Origin: Metabacillus endolithicus
GTDB lineage: Bacteria > Bacillota > Bacilli > Bacillales > Bacillaceae
Direction: 5' to 3'
NCBI RefSeq assembly: GCF_023078335.1
Contig: NZ_CP095550.1
Coordinates: forward strand, 620,001 to 684,000
DNA length: 64,000 bases
The translations under genes were made by a program, and so were the position numbers. Shown one piece after another: positions 17,289 through 25,942 of the stretch. Numbering within the stretch: position 1 is the first letter of the stretch; each line of letters starts with the position of its first letter. The notes beneath the pieces are model-generated. The model had not been told where the DNA came from, ran no database searches, and saw only the letters and a list, made by a program, of their open reading frames with translations.

Positions 17289-17483
17289 ATGTTAAAAGAC
17301 ATTCAATATACTGCAGTTTATAGTGAAAAGAAACAACAAAGTTCTAAAGAACGTGTACTAGATTTTATTGATGGGAAAGGCTTTGATTCTCTTTTAGAAA
17401 ATTCATTAAAAGCATTATCTTATGGAATGGTCTTTTTCTGTGTTCCTTACCTTATTTATCTCATTATCTCTTTGGCCTTATAA
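17289..17483 (+). CDS. Small single-pass membrane protein, 64 residues
   Basis: ATG 17289 follows GGGGCGG by 8 bases; an upstream TTG in frame has no such site. The N-terminal 40 residues are polar (MLKDIQYTAVYSEKKQQ), then a hydrophobic helix (YGMVFFCVPYLIYLIISLAL) reaches the C-terminus, suggesting a tail-anchored protein. Not recognised. Convergent with yodN, one base apart. Confidence 0.6.
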   Translation: MLKDIQYTAVYSEKKQQSSKERVLDFIDGKGFDSLLENSLKALSYGMVFFCVPYLIYLIISLAL

Positions 17484-17484
17484 A

Positions 17485-18156
17485 CTATTCTTTATATCTA
17501 TATAAGCTCTTTAAAATTAAGTTCATCATATCTTTGTATTCTTCATCATGAAACATTTTATATAAGGTTTCATAATCGTTATAGATATCAAGCATTTCAT
17601 CAATTAACTTTTTATAATTTTCTTCTTCAACAGGTTGTTTTGTTGACTCGAGACCAATGTAACTATGAATCATTGATGCATAATATCGACTTTCGTCTGA
17701 AATTGTATTATGCAAATGAAGCTGCTGCATAAAAGACTCAGCCTCTTGATTGCTGATCATTAGGCTCATTTCATCTTCAGTAGCTTCTAACCATTCCCCA
17801 TCAGACATGCGATTTAATTCATATGTTAGTTCTTCCCACCCATCTTCCGCATATCTCCACACTTCTGTTCTCACACCTACTATGCGAAATAAAGAGCTAC
17901 CGTATTCTTTAACTAAAACAATATCACCTATTTGATAGTGAACATCAATATTTATTTTCTCTGTCTCAATAAGAGATCCTTCATAATCAGAAAATAATTG
18001 AAGGGCATTTTCATAATACAAAATATCACCATGATTCACTTCGTACGCATACTGATGATCAACAAAATGGAGCTTAGTTATGGTACCCACAGTTCCATAC
18101 ATAATAATCACGACAATATCCCCTATTTTAAATTTTGGTCTGTTTTTATTTTTCAT
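17485..18156 (-). CDS. yodN: YodN-like protein
   Basis: A 223-residue soluble protein with two similar segments beginning KFKIGDIVVIIMYGTVGTI and YQIGDIVLVKEYGSSLFRIVG, which look like duplicated small beta-barrel (SH3-like) domains, then an acidic helical C-terminal half. Place between yozD and yozE fits B. subtilis yodN. Function unknown. Confidence 0.75.
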   Translation of the reverse strand: MKNKNRPKFKIGDIVVIIMYGTVGTITKLHFVDHQYAYEVNHGDILYYENALQLFSDYEGSLIETEKINIDVHYQIGDIVLVKEYGSSLFRIVGVRTEVWRYAEDGWEELTYELNRMSDGEWLEATEDEMSLMISNQEAESFMQQLHLHNTISDESRYYASMIHSYIGLESTKQPVEEENYKKLIDEMLDIYNDYETLYKMFHDEEYKDMMNLILKSLYRYKE

Positions 18157-18242
18157 TTTTCATCTCTCCTTTGTCGTGATTGTAAGGATAAGATAGTATA
18201 TGCTGAAACTTTAAATTCGTCATGGATAGTTTTTACAACGAA

Positions 18243-18290
18243 AACGAAAAGGACAAAGATGAGCATTTGTTCATCTTTGTCCTTTTCGTT
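18243..18290 (-). terminator. yozE terminator
   Basis: Perfect 20-base stem AACGAAAAGGACAAAGATGA with its complement and an 8-base loop; overlaps the yozE stop. Confidence 0.88.
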
Positions 18291-18516
18291 ATATTCTTCT
18301 TAAAATTTCATTTTGATAACGATCCCAGGCATCGTCGAAAACTGACATGCTTTGTAAATAATGACCGTTCATCTCCAAATAAGAACTTAGCTCATCATAA
18401 CGATCAGTTGTCTTTGGAAAAGCATGATCAAGATACGCATCATTGGCAAATTTAGATAACTCATCCTTTGGTTTTGGATGACGATATTTCATTAAATAAT
18501 GATAAAAGGACTTCAT
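18289..18516 (-). CDS. yozE: YozE-family SAM-like domain protein
   Basis: A 75-residue helical protein (KSFYHYLMKYRHPKPKDELSKFANDAYLDHAFPK) of the YozE family (DUF1250), which folds like a sterile alpha motif domain. In B. subtilis it is under stress/sporulation control; function unknown. GGGGGAATACCAG precedes the ATG. Confidence 0.85.
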   Translation of the reverse strand: MKSFYHYLMKYRHPKPKDELSKFANDAYLDHAFPKTTDRYDELSSYLEMNGHYLQSMSVFDDAWDRYQNEILRRI

Positions 18517-18648
18517 CTGGTATTCCCCCGTTGTTTTTGCTTATTAAAGACTAGGATAATACAACTGAAGAACTTTAATCAAGCCTCGATTATATTTCTC
18601 CCTTAACCAAAAGGTGATCTTCTTAAATCCTCAACTATATAACAAGTA

Positions 18649-18674
18649 AAACCACAGCAGATTTACTGTGGTTT
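18649..18674 (-). terminator. bioB terminator
   Basis: Stem AAACCACAG / CTGTGGTTT, 8-base loop, 14 bases after the bioB stop. Confidence 0.75.
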
Positions 18675-18688
18675 AGTTCCGGTAAATT

Positions 18689-19678
18689 TTAAACACTCAT
18701 TTCTTCATACTGAAAATCTATCTCAAATCCAAGATCCATAAGCATTTTATGGTCTGCAGTGCTTTCTTGTCCAGCTGTTGTCAAATAATCTCCAACAAAT
18801 ATGGAATTTGCTGCATATAAGCCAAGTGGTTGTAGGGACCTTAAATTCACTTCACGTCCACCAGAAATTCTAATTTCTTTTGTTGGGTTTATGTATCGAA
18901 ATAAAGCTAGTACTTTCAAACAATATCTAGGATTTAAATCATTAGTTCCTTCAAGAGGTGTACCATCTATTGCATGTAAAAAGTTTACAGGGATTGAATC
19001 TGCATCTAATTCTCTTAAACTATATGCCATATTTACCACATCATCTAATGTTTCACGCATTCCAACAATTACACCAGAACAAGGTGAAATACCACTCTGC
19101 TTTACCAACTCAACTGTATTCGTACGATCTTCGTATGTATGCGAAGTCGTGATAGAAGAATGATGTTCTTTTGATGTATTTATATTATGATTATAACGAT
19201 CTACTCCAGCTTCTTTTAAACGCCTTGCCTGATCTGGTTTTAAGATACCTAGGCATGCACAAATTTTCAATCCATATTTGTCCTTTATTTCACCAACAGC
19301 AGATGTTACATGATCAACTTCCTTATCACTTGGACCCCGGCCACTTGCAACAATACAATATGTACCCACTTTTAAGTTATGAGCTTGCTCTGCACCTTTT
19401 AAAATAGATTCTTTATCTAGCATTCTATATTTCTCTATTGGTGCTTTTGAAACAATTGATTGTGAACAATAACCACAATTCTCAGGACATAATCCTGATT
19501 TAGTGTTGATGATCATATTAAGCTTCACTTTTTTTCCATAATAATGTTTTCTAATCTTAAATGCACCATTTAATAGTAATAACAAGTCATCATCATCACA
19601 CGTTAAAATTGACTTTGCTTCTTCTCTGGTTAAAGCTCTTCCATTAATCACATCGTCGGCCAATAATTCCCATTTCAT
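18689..19678 (-). CDS. bioB: Biotin synthase
   Basis: A 329-residue radical-SAM enzyme that inserts sulphur into dethiobiotin. The radical cluster motif [11 protein letters not shown] binds the 4Fe-4S cluster; [28 protein letters not shown] and [13 protein letters not shown] are family blocks, and the Arg in [11 protein letters not shown] is a 2Fe-2S ligand. No other bio gene adjoins, so it is an orphan, and a BirA-type operator upstream indicates biotin repression. Confidence 0.96.
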   Translation of the reverse strand: MKWELLADDVINGRALTREEAKSILTCDDDDLLLLLNGAFKIRKHYYGKKVKLNMIINTKSGLCPENCGYCSQSIVSKAPIEKYRMLDKESILKGAEQAHNLKVGTYCIVASGRGPSDKEVDHVTSAVGEIKDKYGLKICACLGILKPDQARRLKEAGVDRYNHNINTSKEHHSSITTSHTYEDRTNTVELVKQSGISPCSGVIVGMRETLDDVVNMAYSLRELDADSIPVNFLHAIDGTPLEGTNDLNPRYCLKVLALFRYINPTKEIRISGGREVNLRSLQPLGLYAANSIFVGDYLTTAGQESTADHKMLMDLGFEIDFQYEEMSV

Positions 19679-19728
19679 TTTATCATTCCCCCTTAGATTG
19701 CTTATACTAATGGTAATGAATGGTTATT

Positions 19729-19765
19729 ATTATGTCAACCACTTAAGATTCGAAGTTAACATAAT
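19729..19765 (-). promoter_or_regulatory. BirA operator upstream of bioB
   Basis: Arms ATTATGTCAAC (19729-19739) and GTTAACATAAT (19755-19765), one mismatch, 15-base spacer. The TGTnAAC...GTTnACA layout matches the Firmicute biotin-repressor site; it lies about 50 bases before bioB. Confidence 0.82.
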
Positions 19766-19827
19766 AAACGTAATATTTCCTAATATAGATTAACACTTCA
19801 GCTATATTACGAACCAACTTATGTATA

Positions 19828-19857
19828 AAAAAAGAGCTCACATCGGAGCTCCTTTTA
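19828..19857 (-). terminator. Terminator of the YjcZ-family gene
   Basis: GAGCTC repeated as stem arms flanked by A-run and T-run, 8 bases after the stop. Confidence 0.65.
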
Positions 19858-19864
19858 ATTGAGA

Positions 19865-19987
19865 TTAGTGAATGTAAGCTGCACCAACGATAATTAATAA
19901 GATGAACAACACAACAATTAATACGAAGCTATTTCCATAACCGTATCCACCTGTGCTTGGGTATCCATAATCATAATGGCAATGCAT
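19865..19987 (-). CDS. YjcZ-family sporulation membrane peptide, 40 residues
   Basis: A Tyr/Gly-rich N-terminus ([20 protein letters not shown]) followed by one hydrophobic helix ([19 protein letters not shown]) defines the YjcZ family, tiny hydrophobic proteins linked to sporulation in Bacillus. GAGGAGTG precedes the ATG by 7 bases. A CATACGATA element (20048-20056, minus strand) about 60 bases upstream fits a sigma-K -10. Confidence 0.82.
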   Translation of the reverse strand: MHCHYDYGYPSTGGYGYGNSFVLIVVLFILLIIVGAAYIH

Positions 19988-20047
19988 ATTGTTTCACTCC
20001 TCGTATCGAATTTAGATTTCCCTTTACTTTATGTCATGGGTGGGTTG

Positions 20048-20056
20048 TATCGTATG
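20048..20056 (-). promoter_or_regulatory. Possible sigma-K -10 of the YjcZ-family gene
   Basis: CATACGATA on the minus strand matches CATANNNTA. The -35 AC at proper spacing is not clear, so this is tentative. Confidence 0.35.
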
Positions 20057-20105
20057 TGCATTCGCCTATCTTTAGGTAAAAAACTAATTTAAAAATAAAA
20101 AGCAA

Positions 20106-20136
20106 AAAACCAGGCTGCATCCATAGGCCGGTTTCC
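20106..20136 (-). terminator. Terminator of the glyoxalase-fold gene
   Basis: Imperfect stem AAACC...GGTTT with GC-rich core, just after the stop. Confidence 0.55.
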
Positions 20137-20141
20137 TTTCT

Positions 20142-20519
20142 TTAACGTTCAAAAAATTCAATCCATTCTTTTTCTGGACCTCTAAAGAAAATATACTTTG
20201 CTCCATTTGGCAACTCTGTGATCTCTTCAAAAATCCATTCTACGTTTGCCGCACGTAATCTATCTCTTTCTTTCTCAATATTATCAACTTGAAAAGCAAT
20301 ATGATGAACCTTTCCTTCATCAGGTAAATTAGGATTATATCCTTCTATAAGTTCAACAATAATATTGCCTCCCACACCTAAAAATGCTAGCTTCATATTC
20401 CCATCTGTATGTAAAAATTGATCAAGCAAATCAAGACCAACTACATCTTTGTAAAATGTAATGCTTCTTTCAATATTTTCCACTTGTATTCCAACATGCT
20501 CAAAGCCTAATACTGACAT
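20142..20519 (-). CDS. VOC (glyoxalase/bleomycin-resistance fold) family protein
   Basis: A 125-residue protein made of two beta-alpha-beta-beta-beta modules. Putative metal ligands are visible as His in FEHVGIQV, Glu in IVELIEGY, His in KVHHIAFQV and Glu in EWIEFFER, the set used by glyoxalase I. Lactoylglutathione-lyase-like activity is possible, but VOC members vary widely and there are no informative neighbours. Single gene with its own terminator. Confidence 0.85.
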   Translation of the reverse strand: MSVLGFEHVGIQVENIERSITFYKDVVGLDLLDQFLHTDGNMKLAFLGVGGNIIVELIEGYNPNLPDEGKVHHIAFQVDNIEKERDRLRAANVEWIFEEITELPNGAKYIFFRGPEKEWIEFFER

Positions 20520-20587
20520 CTTCTCTACTCCTCCTCTTCTATTTTATTCCCATTTTAATACAAAGAATACAAAAGTGTCTATACTAG

Positions 20588-20616
20588 AAAAAGGCTGAAC
20601 ATAATTCAGCCTTTTT
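20588..20616 (-). terminator. msrAB terminator
   Basis: Perfect stem AAAAAGGCTGAA / TTCAGCCTTTTT, 5-base loop. Confidence 0.88.
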
Positions 20617-20617
20617 G

Positions 20618-21577
20618 CTATTTATTAAATAACTGGGCATATTTACCATACCCCTCTTTTTCTAAATCATCCTTTGGGATAAATCTTAAAGCAGCCGAAT
20701 TAATACAATATCTTAATCCATTAGGACCTGGTCCATCATCAAATACATGACCTAAATGTGAATCAGCTGTTTTACTTCTTACTTCTGTACGAATCATTCC
20801 ATGCGTTGTATCCATTTTCTCGACAACTTCAAAGTCTTGGATCGGTTTTGTAAAACTAGGCCACCCACATCCTGCGTCATATTTGTCTTTTGAACTGAAT
20901 AACGGTTTTCCGGAAACAATGTCTACATAAATACCTTCTTCTACGTGATTCCAAAACTCATTGTGAAAAGGAGGTTCTGTTCCATTGTTTTGAGTAACTT
21001 CATATTGTATAGGAGATAAAGTAGATTTTAAATCTTCTTTGTTATTACCATTCCAATGCTCTTGTATAAATCGATCTCTACCAGATCCTGTTCGATATTG
21101 TTTGTAACGACCGGTACTTTTTTTATAGAAGTCCTGATGGTATTCTTCCGCAGGATAAAATGGTTTTGCCTCAAGAATCATTGTAACGATAGGCTTCGAA
21201 AATCTTCCGCTTTTTTCCAATGTCTCTTTTGAGGCTTCTGCCAACTTCTTCTGTTCTTCTGTATGATAGAAAATAGCTGTTTTATAAGATTCTCCTCTAT
21301 CAAAAAATTGACCACCTGAATCTGTTGGATCAATTTGTTGCCAAAATAATTCTAACAGCTTTTCATAAGGAAATATTTCAGGATTGTACGTAATTTGTAC
21401 AGCCTCAAGATGCCCTGTTGTATTTGAACAAACTTCCTCATATGTAGGATTTTCCTTATTTCCCCCGGTATAGCCTGAAATAACACTTTCGATACCTGGT
21501 AACTCATCGAAGGGCTGGACCATACACCAAAAGCAACCACCAGCAAATGTAGCGAGTTCCAACTTGTGCTTATTCAT
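20618..21577 (-). CDS. msrAB: Bifunctional methionine sulfoxide reductase MsrA-MsrB
   Basis: A 319-residue fusion. Residues about 1-160 are MsrA with the catalytic GGCFWC, reducing Met-S-sulfoxide; residues about 175-315 are MsrB ([22 protein letters not shown], catalytic Cys in [12 protein letters not shown]), reducing the R epimer. In B. subtilis the two are separate adjacent genes, so the fusion is a difference. Divergent from a MarR regulator across 190 bases. Confidence 0.95.
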   Translation of the reverse strand: MNKHKLELATFAGGCFWCMVQPFDELPGIESVISGYTGGNKENPTYEEVCSNTTGHLEAVQITYNPEIFPYEKLLELFWQQIDPTDSGGQFFDRGESYKTAIFYHTEEQKKLAEASKETLEKSGRFSKPIVTMILEAKPFYPAEEYHQDFYKKSTGRYKQYRTGSGRDRFIQEHWNGNNKEDLKSTLSPIQYEVTQNNGTEPPFHNEFWNHVEEGIYVDIVSGKPLFSSKDKYDAGCGWPSFTKPIQDFEVVEKMDTTHGMIRTEVRSKTADSHLGHVFDDGPGPNGLRYCINSAALRFIPKDDLEKEGYGKYAQLFNK

Positions 21578-21768
21578 CGATTACTTCCCTCCTATTAACT
21601 AATGAATTCTATTATATATCATGCAATAAAACTTAGAAAGTAAACAGCTTTTTATGGAAAGTCTCTTTATTATCTTCCAACATCATTTTCTTTAATAAAC
21701 CTTGACACATTCTATAACATTCCTTAGTCTTATTAAAAGGATACTTTGATAGTACGGAGGAAACTAGG

Positions 21769-22191
21769 TTGAATAATCGTCAAGAAAAGATGTATGAGAT
21801 GGAATCCCTAATGCGTGATGTGTATAAGAAAACTCGTCACGAAATGAACCAAGTTTATGATAATGAAATGTCTAGAAATGAATTTTTCATTTTAAAAACT
21901 TTGTACGAGCTTGGCCCAAAAAAGTCATCTGACTTATCCAAAATACTAAATGTTTCTGCTTCTCATATTACAGCAGTAACTGACTCTCTTATCGAAAAAA
22001 ATTGGATTGAACGTGTTCGTTCTGTCAAAGACCGTAGAATTGTTGATATTCATTTAACGGAGAATGGGAAAAACATTCTTGAGCAATATGAAAAAAAGAA
22101 AACAGACTTTTTGTTAGAAAAGTTTAATGATTTTAGTGATGAAGATATTGCAAACTTCATTATCTTATTTAAAAAACTATTAAAAGAATAG
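21769..22191 (+). CDS. MarR-family transcriptional regulator
   Basis: A 140-residue winged-helix regulator. The recognition helix region is KKSSDLSKILNVSASHITAVTDSLIEKNWIERVRSVKDRR, shown here in order as the DNA-binding core, with the wing DRRIVDIHLTENG. No cysteine is present, so oxidation sensing of the OhrR type is unlikely. TTG start behind CGGAGGAAA. It may regulate the divergent msrAB, but no clear shared dyad is seen. Confidence 0.85.
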   Translation: MNNRQEKMYEMESLMRDVYKKTRHEMNQVYDNEMSRNEFFILKTLYELGPKKSSDLSKILNVSASHITAVTDSLIEKNWIERVRSVKDRRIVDIHLTENGKNILEQYEKKKTDFLLEKFNDFSDEDIANFIILFKKLLKE

Positions 22192-22203
22192 TGTATATTT
22201 ATT

Positions 22204-22248
22204 AAACGCTGTAGGTTTGAGAGGAACTCCCAAACCTACAGCGTTTTT
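22204..22248 (+). terminator. marR terminator
   Basis: Stem AAACGCTGTAGGTTTG with its complement, loop of about 11 bases, T-run. Confidence 0.88.
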
Positions 22249-22310
22249 ACATATAAAAAAATAGTTTATACATACTAAAGAAAATAAGAATTATTACGGA
22301 GGTCAGAATA

Positions 22311-22562
22311 ATGTCTTCACCATATTTATGCCCAAATTGTAAAACAAATCGAACCCGGTTTAATATTATTGAACAACTTGCAAAACCGGTTAAATTAAAC
22401 CCACAAACAGGAGATATAGTAGAAGAGCTCCAGCAGTCAAATTTAGATCCGTTCCATGTTTCATATAAAGGTCCAAATTATCGAGTACAGTGCGGCACTT
22501 GTGGTCTAATTGAAGACGAAATATCCTTTGTTAAAAGAGCACAGATTAATCAGTCTTACTAA
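22311..22562 (+). CDS. Small zinc-ribbon protein, 83 residues
   Basis: Two CxxC pairs (CPNCKTNRTRFN near the N-terminus, CGTCGLIEDE near residue 63) make a four-cysteine zinc ribbon split by about 50 residues. No other domain; the product is soluble. Family name not recognised. Start preceded by GGAGG; ends before a terminator, so it is monocistronic. Confidence 0.75.
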   Translation: MSSPYLCPNCKTNRTRFNIIEQLAKPVKLNPQTGDIVEELQQSNLDPFHVSYKGPNYRVQCGTCGLIEDEISFVKRAQINQSY

Positions 22563-22574
22563 CATAACGAAAAT

Positions 22575-22618
22575 AAGTGGAATAGAATCTTTTATGATCA
22601 GATCTATTCCACTTTTTC
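22575..22618. terminator. Bidirectional terminator
   Basis: Stem AAGTGGAATAGA / TCTATTCCACTT between the zinc-ribbon gene and the convergent small gene. Confidence 0.8.
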
Positions 22619-22619
22619 T

Positions 22620-22748
22620 TCACTCACTATTTTGAGTCATATTAAAAAACATCGGGTCTTCTTTTTTTTCATTTTTTGAGGATTTCTCATCTTTCTTCCC
22701 CATTTTCCCATCTGATTCATAACTTAATTTTTTATTTTTGTTTTTCAA
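22620..22748 (-). CDS. Small Lys-rich protein, 42 residues
   Basis: TTG start with GGAGAGAT 4 bases upstream. The product is dominated by Lys, Glu, Ser and Asn (MKNKNKKLSYESDGKMGKK) and ends with PMFFNMTQNSE. No family recognised; composition is spore-protein-like. It abuts a terminator. Confidence 0.5.
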   Translation of the reverse strand: MKNKNKKLSYESDGKMGKKDEKSSKNEKKEDPMFFNMTQNSE

Positions 22749-23056
22749 CCTTATCTCTCCTTTGCATAAGAACTATCATCATTTTTTCCATTTAAGACGA
22801 AATTATGTAGAAGATGAATAAACGAAGAGCTGTCCTACCACAGTCTGATTGAAGAGGGATTAGAAGTATCGATTGAACTAGTTTTACAATAAATTACTGT
22901 AAAGATCATTAATGAATTTTTAATTCATTTTTAATTTTTTAAGATCATGTACAGATTCTGTAAAAAGTCTATGCACACCTGAAATTTCCATTATTATTAA
23001 GTTGAGCCAACTGGTTCACATATAAATTACTCAACGTTACATGGGAGGAAAAGACA
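22749..23056. other. Intergenic region, possible gene remnant
   Basis: About 308 bases. At 22822-22892 the + strand has a startless open frame that reads EELSYHSLIEEGLEVSIELVLQ in two halves and looks like a protein tail, possibly a remnant. At 22911-22945 ATGAATTTTTAATTCAT plus a T-run resembles a weak terminator. The promoter of the lipoprotein gene should lie near 23000; nothing firmer is seen. Confidence 0.35.
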
Positions 23057-23230
23057 ATGAATAAAAGTTTATTATTAAAAGTTGGAGCTTCTTTACTTGC
23101 TGTATTTTTAATGGCTGCATGTAACAACACAGAGGATACTGAACAAGAAGAAACAAATGTAGAAGAAACTGAAGAAGGTACTGAAGAAACCGAAGAAGGT
23201 GCTGAACAAACTGAAGAAGAAGCAGAATAA
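23057..23230 (+). CDS. Tiny acidic lipoprotein with Glu/Thr repeats
   Basis: A 57-residue precursor. The signal peptide (NKSLLLKVGASLLAVFLMAAC) ends in a lipobox MAAC, with Cys21 as the lipidation site. The mature part is almost only Glu, Thr, Gly and Gln in short repeats of the ETEEG type. GGGAGGAAAAGACA precedes the ATG. No family is recognised. It would sit as a dense negative brush on the outer face of the membrane; a cation-binding or spacer role is speculation. Confidence 0.7.
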   Translation: MNKSLLLKVGASLLAVFLMAACNNTEDTEQEETNVEETEEGTEETEEGAEQTEEEAE

Positions 23231-23268
23231 TCATAAAACTTTTTAAGTAGAAAACTAGCTGAACGGCG

Positions 23269-23309
23269 AGCCTAAAAGATGAAGCGTGATGTGTAATTGC
23301 ACTTAGGCT
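23269..23309. repeat. Unexplained inverted repeat after the lipoprotein gene
   Basis: AGCCTAA (23269-23275) and TTAGGCT (23303-23309) close a 27-base interior that contains a second small dyad (GTG...CAC). The stretch is richer in GC than its surroundings and lies in a gap without genes. Confidence 0.4.
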
Positions 23310-23378
23310 AAATACTTAGGAATTAAACACTATGTCGGAATTTTTCATGTGCTGCTGATTTCTGCTTTTAACGTACAA

Positions 23379-23407
23379 AAAATGAGAGGGGATTTCCCTC
23401 TCATTTT
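23379..23407. terminator. Terminator after the 66-residue gene
   Basis: Perfect stem AAAATGAGAGGG / CCCTCTCATTTT, 5-base loop; usable from either side. Confidence 0.85.
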
Positions 23408-23413
23408 AATAAA

Positions 23414-23614
23414 TTAACTTTCACTCTTATGTTTTTGCTTTTCATCTTTAATATGCCAAACATATACTGCAATACTCAAACACAATGTGCTATAGGCGAG
23501 ATTTAAGTACACCTCATCCATATTTTCTGAAACTAGCTGCTGATAGGCAATTCCACCGAAAATAAGCGAAATAATAATGGCTGCAATTCCCATTAAAACA
23601 AATTTGTTTTTCAT
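23414..23614 (-). CDS. Small two-helix membrane protein, 66 residues
   Basis: Two hydrophobic segments (FVLMGIAAIIISLIFGGIAY and LNLAYSTLCLSIAVYVW) separated by a short acidic loop, with a basic C-terminal tail. Not recognised. It sits downstream of the protease operon by about 50 bases and could be co-transcribed with it, as no terminator is visible between them. Confidence 0.65.
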   Translation of the reverse strand: MKNKFVLMGIAAIIISLIFGGIAYQQLVSENMDEVYLNLAYSTLCLSIAVYVWHIKDEKQKHKSES

Positions 23615-23662
23615 AATAACCCCCTTATATTATTTAGTAATCCAAGGAATATCTATGAATCA

Positions 23663-24784
23663 TCAATCCTGCTTTTTCTCTGATATAATTTTGGCCTGAT
23701 CATTCTCGTAAGCTATCACATAATTCACAGAAGTTGAAGTAGTTTCTTGACCACTACCTGTTCTTTTAACAATCTCAAGGACTGTTTCAACGATTATTTG
23801 TTCTTCTTTTTTTACTGTTTTTAATTCTTTAATACTTATAGATAAAATATTCAAATACTCTTTACGAAATGATTGATAATCTACATTTGACTGCCATTCA
23901 CTTCCTAACAAGGAATAAGCAGTGACAAAATCATTAAAGGTTATACTCTCAATGAAGTAGCTAATTAAATAATCTGATGTTTCTACAATCTTATTTTCGT
24001 CTATATCAACGACTGCGTCAATAGAAGGTTCAACAGGAAGGTTCTTCATAGGTGTTTCTGACCAACTATTAACAAGTGGTAATACTGCACTAATCGGGAG
24101 GCTAAACCCGATATTTCCTTGCTCAATTCTAGCGGAATTAATGCCTATAACAGCTCCTGTTTGCCTGTCAATCAGCGGACCTCCACTATTACCTGGAGCA
24201 ATGGGTGCAGATATTTGATACACATCTTCATAAATATACGGATCAACACTTAGTTCTCTGTCCGTCCCACTAATAATTCCAGTTGTAACCGTATTTTGAA
24301 AACCTAATGGACTACCTAGTGCCAATATTTCATCGCCAATTTCTAGTTTGGTATTTGGTGATATACTTAATGGCTCCACATTCTCTAAACCTTCAACTCG
24401 AACGACCGCTACATCCGTTTCTGTACTTATTCCAATTACTTTTCCATCGAAGCCTTTTGCATCGGTTGTTCTAACTTTCACCTCACTAGCTCCACTAACA
24501 ACATGTGCATTCGTAATAATATCACCTTTATCGTTATATAAGAAGCCAGAACCAACAGTTCCATCATCTAATTCAACCATGACAACTTTCTTTTGAGCTT
24601 CACGAATAATTTCCTTTATCGCCGGAACAGTTTGATCATTATTTGAATCTTCGATTTTGTTTAAAATCGTTGATTCAGAAAATACATTTTTTGTTGTTTG
24701 TTCTTTTATATAAAAATAGCCAAACCCACCTGCTATCCAAATTAGAAGGGATACTATGATACTATATATCATTCTCTTATTCAT
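23663..24784 (-). CDS. Membrane-anchored trypsin-like serine protease (S1C, HtrA-like, no PDZ)
   Basis: A 373-residue protein: N-terminal membrane anchor (IIVSLLIWIAGGFGYFYI), then a trypsin-fold domain with the full triad in TNAHVV (His), TDVAVVRVEGL (Asp) and APGNSGGPLI (Ser). Unlike HtrA it has no PDZ domain; the last 130 residues (from VDIDENKIV) form a separate alpha/beta domain that resembles NTF2-like folds. It sits 3 bases downstream of the zinc-ribbon/FxLYD gene, in the same operon, and faces outside. Quality control or regulated proteolysis of envelope proteins is inferred. Confidence 0.88.
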   Translation of the reverse strand: MNKRMIYSIIVSLLIWIAGGFGYFYIKEQTTKNVFSESTILNKIEDSNNDQTVPAIKEIIREAQKKVVMVELDDGTVGSGFLYNDKGDIITNAHVVSGASEVKVRTTDAKGFDGKVIGISTETDVAVVRVEGLENVEPLSISPNTKLEIGDEILALGSPLGFQNTVTTGIISGTDRELSVDPYIYEDVYQISAPIAPGNSGGPLIDRQTGAVIGINSARIEQGNIGFSLPISAVLPLVNSWSETPMKNLPVEPSIDAVVDIDENKIVETSDYLISYFIESITFNDFVTAYSLLGSEWQSNVDYQSFRKEYLNILSISIKELKTVKKEEQIIVETVLEIVKRTGSGQETTSTSVNYVIAYENDQAKIISEKKQD

Positions 24785-24787
24785 AAA

Positions 24788-25942
24788 TTATCCTTTCTTC
24801 TCTTCTAATAGCCATGAAATATTCATAATGTTAACTTTTGCATTTTCTTTTGTTGAATAAGTCACATGTTCAAAATCACCAGTTTCACCTGGCTCCAGCT
24901 TATTCGGAAACACATTTGTTTTACCTGATTCTAATTCCTTTCCTTTTTCATCGCTAACTGTAAACTCAATAACAATCGAGTGCACTGTTTCAGTTCCATT
25001 ATTTTTTACAGCACCATTAATATATGCATCACCATATTTATCAACTTTTATATTGACTGCTGTTAATTCCACGGCTTTTGTAAGATTATGTTGTTCTTCC
25101 ATTTTAGCGGCTTGAAGAGCTTTATTAATTCGTTCTTGTTCAGCTTGTTCAAAACCGGTCTTTTCCTCTATTATCCGATCTTTTAGTGATAGCAGTTTCT
25201 CATTATTGACAACATACTGTAATGCCTCATCTACTACATTTAACGCTTGGTTAAAATGTTTATTCGCCATGCTTTCTTCAGCTTTAACCGAACTAATTGT
25301 GACCATTTTCGTATAAATCTGTTGTTTTAATTCAGTAGCTTCTTGTAATTCCAACGAATAAAAAGTGGCCAATTTGTCAGCCAACTCATCTATAGATTCT
25401 AGTTTATTTATTTCTTCCTTCATTTCCCCAACCTTGACAGAAGTTTCGGCCTGTTTAATTTCGTGACTAAGCTTTACAAATAATGGTGATCGATTCGTAC
25501 CCATTTGGCGCTTAAGTAAATCAAGATCCCTTTGAGCACTTTCATACTGTTCATTCATTATTTTTTCAACTTCCGTAAGATCCTCATTTAAATCCATAAT
25601 TGTTAAAAGTAATTTTTTCTCATCTAACAAAACATCGTAATTATTACGATATGAAAGACCGGTTTCTACAAAATCTAATGCTTTGTTATACTCCCCTGCT
25701 AAAGCAGCTTTTTCTGCTTTTTCTTGATAAGTAATGACATTTCCATTTACTTCAGTTTCATGAGAATAAACAAATAGTAGAACAAAGAGAACCGATAAAA
25801 AACTTCCTACTGGAATGAAGAAGCTTAGTAAATGAGTTTTTTTGTTTATTAGTTTATGATGATCATTTCTTCTTTTCCCACAATGGGAACAATAATTTGC
25901 ATTTTTTTCTAAAAAACTAGCTCCACAGTTTATACAAAACAA
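24788..25942 (-). CDS. Zinc-ribbon membrane protein with coiled coil and FxLYD domain
   Basis: A 384-residue protein with four parts: an N-terminal zinc ribbon (CINCGAS and CSHCGKR), a membrane helix (FFIPVGSFLSVLFVLLFVYS), a long helical region rich in Lys/Glu (residues about 80-285) and a C-terminal FxLYD domain (VKVDKYGDAYINGAVKNNG to TYSTKENAKVNI). The ribbon would be cytoplasmic and the FxLYD domain extracellular. It starts at TTG behind GAGGGTTATAA and leads the operon with the membrane protease. Related layouts occur in TcaA-type envelope stress proteins. Function unknown. Confidence 0.82.
   Translation of the reverse strand: MFCINCGASFLEKNANYCSHCGKRRNDHHKLINKKTHLLSFFIPVGSFLSVLFVLLFVYSHETEVNGNVITYQEKAEKAALAGEYNKALDFVETGLSYRNNYDVLLDEKKLLLTIMDLNEDLTEVEKIMNEQYESAQRDLDLLKRQMGTNRSPLFVKLSHEIKQAETSVKVGEMKEEINKLESIDELADKLATFYSLELQEATELKQQIYTKMVTISSVKAEESMANKHFNQALNVVDEALQYVVNNEKLLSLKDRIIEEKTGFEQAEQERINKALQAAKMEEQHNLTKAVELTAVNIKVDKYGDAYINGAVKNNGTETVHSIVIEFTVSDEKGKELESGKTNVFPNKLEPGETGDFEHVTYSTKENAKVNIMNISWLLEEKKG

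Noticed and set aside
22822..22892. Coding gene on the + strand
   Set aside because: No start codon or ribosome-binding site; at most a remnant.
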